Positions 5,934 through 11,905 of a DNA stretch of 15,313 bases are shown in pieces. Both the position numbers and the translations under genes were made by a program. Location of the stretch: positions 844 to 16,156 of the forward strand of contig DJTQ01000262.1 in assembly GCA_002439285.1 (NCBI GenBank), given 5' to 3'. Every line of letters begins with the position of its first letter. The first letter of the stretch is position 1. Under the pieces are notes generated by a model that saw only the letters and a program-made list of their open reading frames with translations, was not told the origin of the DNA and ran no database searches. The DNA comes from Paenibacillaceae bacterium UBA6304 (GTDB lineage: Bacteria; Bacillota; Bacilli; Paenibacillales; Paenibacillaceae).

Positions 5934-6944
5934 TTATTGAGGGGTCCGGAAATAATCCAGTCCCATCGCTTCCCGCACTTCGGACAGCGTCTCCCGGGCA
6001 ACTACCCGGGCCCGTCTCGTTCCCTCCATAAGAATCTCGTCGATGTTGCGAGGGTTGCCCGCATAGCGGGCACGCCGTTCGCGCATCGGCTCCAGCAGCG
6101 TGTTGAGCGAGGCGACGAGCCGTTGTTTACATTCGGTGCAACCGATTGAGCCAAGTTCGCATGCTTCCTGGATTTCCGGGGCTCCCGACCCCTCGAATAC
6201 TTTGTGGTATGCGTAAATCGGACATACCTCCGGATGCCCGGGATCATGTCTTCGAACCCGGGCAGGGTCGGTGACCGCACGGCGGATTTTATGGGACAAT
6301 TGTTCCGGCGTAATGTCCAGCTCGATAGCGTTGCCGAGACTTTTGCTCATCTTCGCGTTGCCATCGGTGCCAATCAGCCGCGGAGTTTCACCGATCAGCG
6401 CTTGCGGCTCGGGGAACACGGGCCGGTACAGTTCATTGAATCGCCGTACGACTTTCCGGGCTAGCTCTAGATGAGGGAGCTGGTCTTCGCCTACAGGAAC
6501 AATCGACGCTTTGCAGAAAGTAATATCGGCCGCCTGGCTTACTGGATAGCCAAGAAAGCCGTAATACATTTCGTCCAGGCTGCTGCCTTTCGACTCGGAT
6601 TTGATCGTGGGGTTATGCCGCAGTGTATTTACCGTGACAAACATAGAAAAGAAAACGGTCAGTTCGGCGATTTCCGGAACCATCGACTGGACGAATAGCG
6701 TGGCTTGATTAGGGTCGATGCCCACCGCCAAATAATCGAGCGCTACCTCGCGCAAATGTTCCCTGATCGCCTCCGGTCTGTCAAAGTGAGTTGTTAACGC
6801 CTGGACATCGGCGAGAAGAATATAAGAGTCGTATTTGTCTTGCAGCATCACGCGGTTTTGTAAACTGCCGACGTAATGGCCGAGATGAAGTTTTCCGGTC
6901 ACGCGGTCGCCTGTAAGCATCCGCTCTTTGTTTTTCGAATTCAT
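5934..6944 (-). CDS. trpS: Tryptophanyl-tRNA synthetase (T-box regulated, TrpRS II-like)
   Basis: A class Ic aminoacyl-tRNA synthetase that charges tRNA-Trp with tryptophan in the cytoplasm, 336 residues, normal length. The HIGH-type signature is GKLHLGHY (about residues 17-24) and the KMSKS loop is complete (NAKMSKSLGN). VPVGEDQLPHLELAR is the conserved stretch near the active site. The N-terminus (RMLTGDRVTGKLHLGHYVGSL) and LADVQALT, where B. subtilis and Geobacillus TrpRS have VDQHAIT, mark it as the divergent second type rather than the standard Bacillus enzyme. The His that contacts indolmycin in the Geobacillus enzyme (His43) appears as Gln here. The start ATG has AAGGAGG seven bases upstream. 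The gene is oriented against its neighbours and is preceded by a T-box leader and a Trp-codon leader ORF. Confidence 0.96.
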   Translation of the reverse strand: MNSKNKERMLTGDRVTGKLHLGHYVGSLQNRVMLQDKYDSYILLADVQALTTHFDRPEAIREHLREVALDYLAVGIDPNQATLFVQSMVPEIAELTVFFSMFVTVNTLRHNPTIKSESKGSSLDEMYYGFLGYPVSQAADITFCKASIVPVGEDQLPHLELARKVVRRFNELYRPVFPEPQALIGETPRLIGTDGNAKMSKSLGNAIELDITPEQLSHKIRRAVTDPARVRRHDPGHPEVCPIYAYHKVFEGSGAPEIQEACELGSIGCTECKQRLVASLNTLLEPMRERRARYAGNPRNIDEILMEGTRRARVVARETLSEVREAMGLDYFRTPQ

Positions 6945-7050
6945 TTAATTTCCTCCTTAAATTGGAGACCTGGCTCTCCGAAGAGAACAGGTCATTGTAA
7001 TTGGGAACCGAACAGCGAAGCAAACTGTGCCACCACCAACCATCTTCCAC
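6781..7050 (-). CDS. Trp-codon leader ORF overlapping the trpS start
   Basis: Between the T-box terminator and trpS, AAGGAGGT (7065-7058) lies eight bases before GTG 7050; an in-frame ATG at 7056 is too close to be the likely start. The frame reads MEDGWWWHSLLRC, with three consecutive TGG codons at 7038-7030. It runs 89 residues, across the trpS ribosome binding site and start in another frame, and stops at 6781, inside trpS. The B. subtilis anti-TRAP (rtpA) operon has the same order: T-box, then a short leader peptide with three Trp codons, whose translation controls the next gene. Ribosomes moving through would cover the trpS ribosome binding site; ribosomes stalled at the Trp codons would leave it free. 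Only the first part may matter; the C-terminal portion inside trpS is probably a shadow of that gene. Confidence 0.55.
   Translation of the reverse strand: MEDGWWWHSLLRCSVPNYNDLFSSESQVSNLRRKLNEFEKQRADAYRRPRDRKTSSRPLRRQFTKPRDAARQIRLLYSSRRCPGVNNSL
6952..6993 (-). promoter_or_regulatory. Alternative hairpins at the trpS ribosome binding site
   Basis: Three competing helices are visible on the minus strand: a stable UUCG hairpin closed by GACCTG/CAGGTC (6993-6967); GGAGA/TCTCC (6979-6975 with 6968-6964); and TCTCC/GGAGG (6968-6964 with 6956-6952), which would hide the trpS Shine-Dalgarno. The UUCG hairpin takes part of the TCTCC arm and so would free the ribosome binding site. They lie inside the Trp leader ORF, downstream of its Trp codons. 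Confidence 0.5.
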
Positions 7051-7071
7051 GGCCATCACCTCCTTAAAAAA

Positions 7072-7102
7072 TCAAAAAAACCCCGTCCGCATAAGGACGA
7101 AG
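7072..7102 (-). terminator. T-box terminator hairpin
   Basis: ACTTCGTCC pairs with GGACGGGGT across TTATGC (two G-U pairs), followed by a run of T on the minus strand. It competes with the antiterminator formed by the T-box sequence. Confidence 0.88.
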
Positions 7103-7380
7103 TTATCGTGGTACCACCTTAATTGACATTCCGCCTCCGTATAATGAAATGGTGGAATGACTCTCTCAACCAGTACGGAGAATGGAATTGAACTAATGGA
7201 AAGTCCCGATATTCTCGATACCTATCCCTTGATAACGGCGGGAACCCCGGCTTTTCCTAGTGCATCCTTCACGGACGGTTCGGCAAAGCGACTCCAAAGG
7301 CCATTCGATCAAACGAGGAACACCGGTTCACAGCGGCCACCGGCTCTCTGGAATCCCCCAGCTTTGTCTACTTACCCTTT
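7072..7380 (-). promoter_or_regulatory. T-box leader responding to uncharged tRNA-Trp
   Basis: All T-box hallmarks can be read on the minus strand. Stem I is closed by CAAAGC/GCTTTG (7366-7361 with 7289-7284) and has the AGAGAG bulge (7349-7344) and a CCGGT-ACCGG distal hairpin. The specifier loop reads GAATGGCCTTTGGAG, with Trp codon UGG at 7303-7301. The T-box AATTAAGGTGGTACCACG is at 7124-7107, and a terminator follows. Uncharged tRNA-Trp binding should favour the antiterminator and allow trpS transcription. The T-box bulge reads UGGU, which would make a U-G wobble with the G73 discriminator usual for bacterial tRNA-Trp. Confidence 0.95.
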
Positions 7381-7404
7381 GTCACAGTCATTCGCAAATA
7401 TAGG

Positions 7405-7436
7405 ATTATGTTACATTTATTTTTCTCATCGGTCAA
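7405..7436 (-). promoter_or_regulatory. Promoter of the T-box-trpS unit
   Basis: TTGACC (7436-7431) is followed after 17 bases by TAACAT (7413-7408), or after 20 bases by CATAAT (7410-7405). Transcription would begin shortly before the T-box Stem I. Confidence 0.6.
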
Positions 7437-7554
7437 TTAAAAATGCTGCTAGCCGGTCTATCCTGGCCAAGCCGGAACTCGTCTGCATAATCGGCCAAGT
7501 TCCCTCATAGACATGTATCAGTTTAGGAAATCAAACTGCAGAGGGGATGATCTC

Positions 7555-8679
7555 ATGCGTCGGATCGCAAAGATGCTGACTATTTTGATCGTATTAAGCA
7601 TCGTACTGGCCGCATGCGGGAAAAAGGATGCCGCGGGTGTCGTGAAGGATTTGGACAAAGTGGTTACCAAATTGGAAAGTTATCAGGGCTCCGGGACCAT
7701 GACGCTGTTCACCGGCGACAAGCCCCAGGAGTACAAGGTGGAGGTATGGTATCAGAATCCATCCTTCTACCGGATAGCGCTTACCAATGCTGAGAAGGAC
7801 GTGACTCAGATCGTCCTCCGTAATGAACAGGGCGTATATGTCTTGACGCCAAGTTTGAACAAAAGCTTCCGCTTCCAGAGCGATTGGCCGGAGAATCAAG
7901 GCCAGGTGTATCTCTATCAAACTTTGGTTCGGAGCATATTGAGCGACGGCTCGCGTCAATTCGTGAGCGACAAAGACAGCTACGTATTTGAAGTTGCGGC
8001 CAATTACAATACGCATGCGCTAGTGCGTCAAAAAATCTGGCTGGCGAAAGACAACTATGCACCAAAACAAGTGCAAGTTTCGGACTCACAAGCCAAAGTC
8101 GTTGTGGAAGTGAAATTCGATAAATTCGCTTTTGATGCCAAATTCGAGAACAACTCCTTTGACATGCAGCACAATTTGGATACAGCGGCCCAGAATGCCA
8201 AGGGCACATTGCTCGAAGTCGATGAGAACGGAATGTTGGTTGAGAAGGCTCCAGAGGCGAGCCAGAGCGAACCGGTCTCTGAAGATACTGCCTTGGGTAC
8301 GGAAGAACAAGAAGGAAACGCTTCGCTTCCGGCCATGTCCGATCCGTTCGGCGTAATCATTCCTACCTATTTCCCTGACGGTGTTGTTTATCAGGATAGT
8401 AAAATTGTTGAAGACAGCGACCGCAGCCTAGTGCTTCAGCGCTATGACGGGACATATCAATTTACACTCACGGAATCCAGGTCACCGGATCGGACGGCCT
8501 CACTGGTTCCCGGTGAATTGATTGATCTTGGCTTCACATGGGGTTTATTAACGGGAGAAGAGCTTCAGACGCTGACCTGGACCACGGATGGTTTGGAATT
8601 CCGGATTACAAGCGATAACCTTCCTCTAAATGAAATGGTGAAAATTGCCGCTTCTATGCAGGATCAAACGGGTAAATAA
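7555..8679 (+). CDS. ydcC: YdcC/LolA-like lipoprotein
   Basis: A secreted lipoprotein of 374 residues, with signal peptide MRRIAKMLTILIVLSIVLAAC ending in the lipobox LAAC (lipidated Cys21). Residues about 35-215 show the LolA/LppX-type beta-rich fold (SYQGSGTMTLFTGDKPQEYKVEVWYQNPSFYRI, then VTQIVLRNEQGVYVLTP). An acidic, Ser/Glu-rich linker follows, then a C-terminal domain from about 260 (DPFGVIIPTYFPDG) similar to DUF4367-type domains. The family includes B. subtilis YdcC, also encoded directly before alr. It is probably anchored to the outer face of the membrane; the molecular function is not established. A longer frame opens at 7513, but ATG 7555 has AGAGGGG eight bases upstream and gives a clean signal peptide. 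Confidence 0.9.
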   Translation: MRRIAKMLTILIVLSIVLAACGKKDAAGVVKDLDKVVTKLESYQGSGTMTLFTGDKPQEYKVEVWYQNPSFYRIALTNAEKDVTQIVLRNEQGVYVLTPSLNKSFRFQSDWPENQGQVYLYQTLVRSILSDGSRQFVSDKDSYVFEVAANYNTHALVRQKIWLAKDNYAPKQVQVSDSQAKVVVEVKFDKFAFDAKFENNSFDMQHNLDTAAQNAKGTLLEVDENGMLVEKAPEASQSEPVSEDTALGTEEQEGNASLPAMSDPFGVIIPTYFPDGVVYQDSKIVEDSDRSLVLQRYDGTYQFTLTESRSPDRTASLVPGELIDLGFTWGLLTGEELQTLTWTTDGLEFRITSDNLPLNEMVKIAASMQDQTGK

Positions 8680-8690
8680 TTTAGTATAGT

Positions 8691-8755
8691 AGGCGGATTA
8701 CGGATGTTCCGGCGAGATTTAGTTCGCTGGAACCCGTCTATTCGCCTCTTTTTTA
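8691..8755 (+). terminator. Intrinsic terminator after ydcC
   Basis: AGGCG (8691-8695) pairs with CGCCT (8743-8747) outside an inner stem ACGG-at-GTTCCGGCGA / TTCGCTGGAAC-c-CGT, followed by CTTTTTT. It separates ydcC from alr transcription. Confidence 0.85.
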
Positions 8756-8773
8756 TTTTGTTATCCCGCAGAT

Positions 8774-8802
8774 TTGACAGCCGCCCCGCGGGACATTACC
8801 AT
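8774..8802 (+). promoter_or_regulatory. Promoter of alr
   Basis: A perfect -35 TTGACA (8774-8779) and a -10 TACCAT (8797-8802) are 17 bases apart, directly after the ydcC terminator and about 70 bases before the alr start. Confidence 0.65.
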
Positions 8803-8806
8803 TAGT

Positions 8807-8835
8807 GTATTGTTTGAGAATAAGTATTGTTTGAG
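8807..8835 (+). repeat. Perfect 12-bp direct repeat in the alr leader
   Basis: GTATTGTTTGAG occurs at 8807-8818 and 8824-8835, 17 bp apart, starting at the expected transcription start of alr. It could be a regulator site or a small tandem duplication. Confidence 0.7.
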
Positions 8836-8871
8836 CATGGACTTTCAATCATTAGAGAAGGTGACTAAGAA

Positions 8872-10056
8872 GTGCAAGTGAAGTATCGACCAACCCAGGC
8901 TGTCATTGATTTGGACGCGTTGTATTCCAATTATACGGAGTTGCGGCAGGGGCTGCCCGCAGACATGAAACTGCTCGCATGTGTAAAGGCTAATGCTTAT
9001 GGACACGGTGCAGTAACTGTAGCAACGGAACTTGAACGATATGGAGCGGATTATCTCAGCGTTGCCTTTTTGGATGAAGCGCTGGAACTGCGTCATGCCG
9101 GAATCAAGCTCCCCGTATTGGTTCTTGGATACACGTCGCCGGATGGCATAAGGACGGCATGGGAGCACGACATCACGCTGACCGTGTTCAGCGGGGAAGT
9201 GCTGGAGGCGATCAGAGATCTTGATCCTTCGGAATTTCCGCATAAGTTAAAGGTCCATATCAAAATTGACTCCGGAATGGGGCGTCTTGGCCTACTTCCC
9301 GGAGAAGAGGCGATTGCGTTCATTCGCAAAGCGCTGCAAATTCCGCATGTGGAAGTAGAGGGGATGTTTACCCATTTTGCTACAGCGGACGAAGAGGACA
9401 AAAGCTATACATTGGAGCAATACCGGCGTTTTCAGGACGTGGTGGACGCGCTGCGGGAATATGAAGCTCATATCCCTATTATACATACGGGTAACAGCGC
9501 CATAGCCATTGATATTCCGGAGCTATCTTGCCATATGGTGAGAATCGGCATCGCTTTATACGGGATTTATCCGTCGGATGAAGTCCATAAGGACCGTATT
9601 AAGCTCAACCCGATTTTGACGCTAAAGACGGAGCTGGTAAGGGTCAAGACGATGCCACCGCACTCCGCCATTAGTTACGGTGCGAGATATGTGACCGACC
9701 GGGAGGAAAAGATAGGCACGCTCCCGATCGGCTATGCCGACGGTTATTCCCGAATGCTTGGCGGCAAGGCGCAAGTATTGATACGCGGACGCCGCGTTCC
9801 TGTAGTCGGAACGATCTGTATGGACCAATGTATGGTTTCGCTTCAACCTTTGGCTGATGAAGCCGAAGAAATTCAAGCCGGCGAGGAGGTTGTACTCATC
9901 GGCCAGCAGTCCGGCGGTCAAATTACCGCTGACGAACTGGCCTCCATGCTTGGAACCATCCCTTACGAATTGATATGCATGCTGGCGCATCGGGTCCCCC
10001 GTTTGTACACTTGTTCCGGGAAACCCGACATCTTAATCAATCCCTTGTTGTCATAA
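8872..10056 (+). CDS. alr: Alanine racemase
   Basis: A PLP-dependent enzyme that interconverts L- and D-alanine, supplying D-Ala for peptidoglycan. It has 394 residues, a usual length. The PLP lysine is Lys39 in VKANAYGHG; the second catalytic base is Tyr269 in SYGARY; TLPIGYADGYSR, GSGMGRLG-like (DSGMGRLG) and VGTICMDQCMV are further family signatures. The start is GTG with GAAGGTG nine bases upstream; a second GTG lies two codons later. Gene order ydcC-alr-mazE-mazF is as in B. subtilis. It has its own promoter after a terminator. Confidence 0.97.
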   Translation: MQVKYRPTQAVIDLDALYSNYTELRQGLPADMKLLACVKANAYGHGAVTVATELERYGADYLSVAFLDEALELRHAGIKLPVLVLGYTSPDGIRTAWEHDITLTVFSGEVLEAIRDLDPSEFPHKLKVHIKIDSGMGRLGLLPGEEAIAFIRKALQIPHVEVEGMFTHFATADEEDKSYTLEQYRRFQDVVDALREYEAHIPIIHTGNSAIAIDIPELSCHMVRIGIALYGIYPSDEVHKDRIKLNPILTLKTELVRVKTMPPHSAISYGARYVTDREEKIGTLPIGYADGYSRMLGGKAQVLIRGRRVPVVGTICMDQCMVSLQPLADEAEEIQAGEEVVLIGQQSGGQITADELASMLGTIPYELICMLAHRVPRLYTCSGKPDILINPLLS

Positions 10057-10246
10057 AATCCGAGGGACTGACAAAAACCTACAAAACTTTTTTCCTGTAT
10101 GAAGGAATTTATGCTTGGGTATCGAATGAATAAACACATGGAAATGATCAGGTATGTACGCCAATGTCATTTTTGTTTATAATGAGATGCAGCATACTTG
10201 ATATACTCTCGGCATATATTTCTTTTGTATATATTTCCTTGAATAA

Positions 10247-10255
10247 TGCTATACT
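10247..10255 (+). promoter_or_regulatory. Extended -10 promoter of mazEF
   Basis: TG-c-TATACT (10247-10255) is an extended -10 element; the nearest -35-like box is TTGTAT (10225-10230) with a long 19-base spacer. It lies 56 bases before the mazE start. A perfect TATAAT at 10178-10183 has no matching -35. Confidence 0.6.
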
Positions 10256-10310
10256 GAAACACAAGGTCAAGGGATCAGGGTCGACAAGGTTTTGGGGGTG
10301 GAAGTTTAAG

Positions 10311-10592
10311 ATGGCGAATATGCATAACACCAAAAGAATCATGATTAGTTTACCGGATCATCTTTTGCAGGAAGTGGATGGAATCGTAGCGATGGAGAAC
10401 TCCAATCGCAGCGAGCTGATTAGGCAGGCCATGAAATTGTATTTGAATGAGCGGAAGAAGAGATTCATCCGTGAATCGATGCAGCGCGGCTATATGGAAA
10501 TGGCTAAAATTAATTTATCCATGGCCTCTGAAGCATTCCATGCGGAGGAAGATGCAGACATCACTCTGGACCGCTTAGTAAGCGGGGTGTAA
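10311..10592 (+). CDS. mazE: MazE/EndoAI antitoxin (ribbon-helix-helix)
   Basis: The antitoxin of a type II toxin-antitoxin pair, which binds and inhibits the MazF RNase and usually represses its own operon. It has 93 residues, the same length as B. subtilis EndoAI (YdcD). The N-terminal ribbon-helix-helix fold (KRIMISLPDHLLQEVDGIVAMENSNRSELIRQAMKLYL) binds DNA as a dimer, and the C-terminal part (RRGYMEMAKINL-like RGYMEMAKINLSMASEAFHAEEDADITLDRLVSGV) contacts the toxin. The frame is open further upstream to 10164, but that is rejected because ATG 10311 follows GGGGTGG and gives the family length. The toxin gene starts three bases after its stop. Confidence 0.95.
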   Translation: MANMHNTKRIMISLPDHLLQEVDGIVAMENSNRSELIRQAMKLYLNERKKRFIRESMQRGYMEMAKINLSMASEAFHAEEDADITLDRLVSGV

Positions 10593-10595
10593 CTA

Positions 10596-10946
10596 TTGAT
10601 CGTAAAGCGCGGCGACGTTTTTTTTGCAGACCTCTCCCCTGTAGTCGGTTCTGAGCAGGGTGGAGTTAGACCGGTGCTTATTATCCAGAACGATATCGGC
10701 AACCGATTCAGCCCGACGGCGATCGTTGCTGCCATCACGGCCCAAATCCAGAAGGCGAAGCTGCCGACTCATGTGGAGATCGAGGCAGCTACGCACGGCT
10801 TTGACCGGGATTCCGTTATTTTACTGGAACAAATCCGAACGATCGACAAACAGAGACTAACCGACAAAATTACGCATTTAGACGAAGAGACGATGAAGAA
10901 AGTGAATGACGCTTTGTTAATCAGTCTTGGTTTAATTGATTTTTAA
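10596..10946 (+). CDS. mazF: MazF/EndoA endoribonuclease toxin
   Basis: A sequence-specific mRNA interferase of 116 residues, as in B. subtilis EndoA (NdoA), whose known cleavage site is UACAU. The family start [31 protein letters not shown] is present, with the catalytic Arg in GGVRPV and the Thr-containing segment [19 protein letters not shown]. The start codon is TTG, three bases after the mazE stop, with GGGGTG six bases upstream overlapping mazE, so toxin synthesis is coupled to antitoxin translation. The rsb genes that follow in B. subtilis are not present here. Confidence 0.97.
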   Translation: MIVKRGDVFFADLSPVVGSEQGGVRPVLIIQNDIGNRFSPTAIVAAITAQIQKAKLPTHVEIEAATHGFDRDSVILLEQIRTIDKQRLTDKITHLDEETMKKVNDALLISLGLIDF

Positions 10947-10987
10947 CCATACAGCCTGACGGGATCCGTAGATCCACGTTTGGCCGG

Positions 10988-11024
10988 GCGCTCCGAGCAG
11001 CATGTTCGGGGCGCTTTTCTTTTT
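10988..11024 (+). terminator. Intrinsic terminator after mazF
   Basis: GCGCTCCGA (10988-10996) pairs with TCGGGGCGC (11006-11014) with one wobble, followed by TTTTCTTTTT. Confidence 0.9.
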
Positions 11025-11149
11025 ATGGGATAGACTTCCTCCCAAAGGTATTTTGAAGCATAGTGCTTATGTATCAAGACATATAATATGTGGCCAAGAT
11101 TAAAGCGATGTGAAGCGAAACGTAAATCTACCTGAAACGTAACTTAAGT

Positions 11150-11170
11150 TAGCTGGAAGTTTTTCCGGTC
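11150..11170 (+). repeat. Outlying copy of the 21-bp palindromic repeat
   Basis: It begins TAGCTGGA like the copy at 5853 and has the same 21-bp length, with CTGGAA/TTCCGG as arms. It lies in the 379-base stretch between the mazF terminator and the DUF4190 gene. In that stretch, besides the element at 11181-11326, I see only an AT-rich palindrome ACATATAATATGT at 11079-11091. Confidence 0.4.
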
Positions 11171-11180
11171 TGATTGCAAA

Positions 11181-11326
11181 CTAAATAAGTTGAACTAAAG
11201 AATGGGATGCAGGCAAGGAAGTTAAATGATTCCGAAGAAGCTGAAAGCTTTCTGTAAGAAAGCTGCATCGGAAGCAACATTTTACGTACTTGTCACATAT
11301 CGATTTAAACAGTTCAACTTATATAG
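11181..11326 (+). mobile_element. 146-bp element with 16-bp terminal inverted repeats (MITE-like or structured RNA)
   Basis: CTAAATAAGTTGAACT (11181-11196) and AGTTCAACTTATATAG (11311-11326) are inverted repeats with 15 of 16 matches. Inside, TTCCGA/TCGGAA (11230-11235 with 11268-11273) encloses AGCTTTC-tgtaa-GAAAGCT (11246-11264). There is no coding capacity. AAA flanks both ends, which could be a 3-bp target duplication but is low complexity. It is either a small non-autonomous transposable element or a folded RNA; sequence alone does not decide. Confidence 0.5.
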
Positions 11327-11342
11327 AAAGGCATAAAAATGG

Positions 11343-11372
11343 TTGGCGCTCTCCCCGGAGATGAAGTACAAT
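11343..11372 (+). promoter_or_regulatory. Possible promoter of the DUF4190 gene
   Basis: TTGGCG (11343-11348) and TACAAT (11367-11372) are 18 bases apart and 32 bases before the start codon. The -35 is weak. Confidence 0.4.
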
Positions 11373-11403
11373 GGTCATAGTTTATGGAGGAGGTACTTTT
11401 TGA

Positions 11404-11775
11404 ATGGATCAGAATCCGTCAGATCAGTATCAGTATACGACATTTAATAATTATTCTCAGGGCTATCCGCCTGGACCACCCGGACCACCGGTACCGCCCA
11501 AGACGAACGGTAAATCGATCGCTTCGCTTGTACTGGGCGTTTTGTCCATCGTAGTTCCGTACATAGGTTTCCTTTTGGGAATCGTCGCAATCGTGTTTTC
11601 CAGCTTGTCTTTCAAAGAACTGAAGCGAACCGGAGAGCAGGGTAAAGGCTTATCGATAGCAGGATTAGTCTGCGGGATTGTCGGAACGGCGATTTATGGC
11701 ATCATTCTTTTAATTCTCATCTTGGCCATTTTTATCTTTGCCTCGGCAGGCGTGGAGAATTACTCCACATTTTAA
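11404..11775 (+). CDS. DUF4190 domain small membrane protein
   Basis: A 123-residue membrane protein. The N-terminal 35 residues are a Gln/Tyr/Pro-rich, probably disordered cytoplasmic stretch (YSQGYPPGPPGPPVPPK). Then KSIASLVLGVLSIVVPYIGFLLGIVAIVFSSLSFKEL and GKGLSIAGLVCGIVGTAIYGIILLILILAIFIF form the paired hydrophobic segments typical of DUF4190, joined by a short basic loop (KELKRTGEQGKG). The function of the family is not established. The ATG has GGAGGAGGT 11 bases upstream. A terminator follows within 15 bases, so it is probably monocistronic. Confidence 0.82.
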   Translation: MDQNPSDQYQYTTFNNYSQGYPPGPPGPPVPPKTNGKSIASLVLGVLSIVVPYIGFLLGIVAIVFSSLSFKELKRTGEQGKGLSIAGLVCGIVGTAIYGIILLILILAIFIFASAGVENYSTF

Positions 11776-11787
11776 TGAACAAGAAAT

Positions 11788-11828
11788 GCACCGTCTCGGA
11801 TTTGAAACCGGGCCGGTGTTTTTTCTTT
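11788..11828 (+). terminator. Intrinsic terminator after the DUF4190 gene
   Basis: CACCG-t-CTCGG pairs with CCGGG-c-CGGTG (11789-11818, one mismatch, one wobble), followed by TTTTTTCTTT. Confidence 0.88.
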
Positions 11829-11905
11829 AGTGATGGATGCCGGAAATGAAGCCTTCCTTTCTGGTGGTGGAAAAGAGGCTGGAAGTTTGTGATAATAAAA
11901 GGATC

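Noticed and set aside
7157..7510. Plus-strand ORF of 117 codons.
   Set aside because: It lies antisense to the T-box leader and promoter of trpS, has no ribosome binding site, and the structured RNA explains the sequence.
10164..10310. N-terminal extension of the MazE frame.
   Set aside because: It covers the promoter region, contains the -10 element, and would add 49 residues absent from the family.
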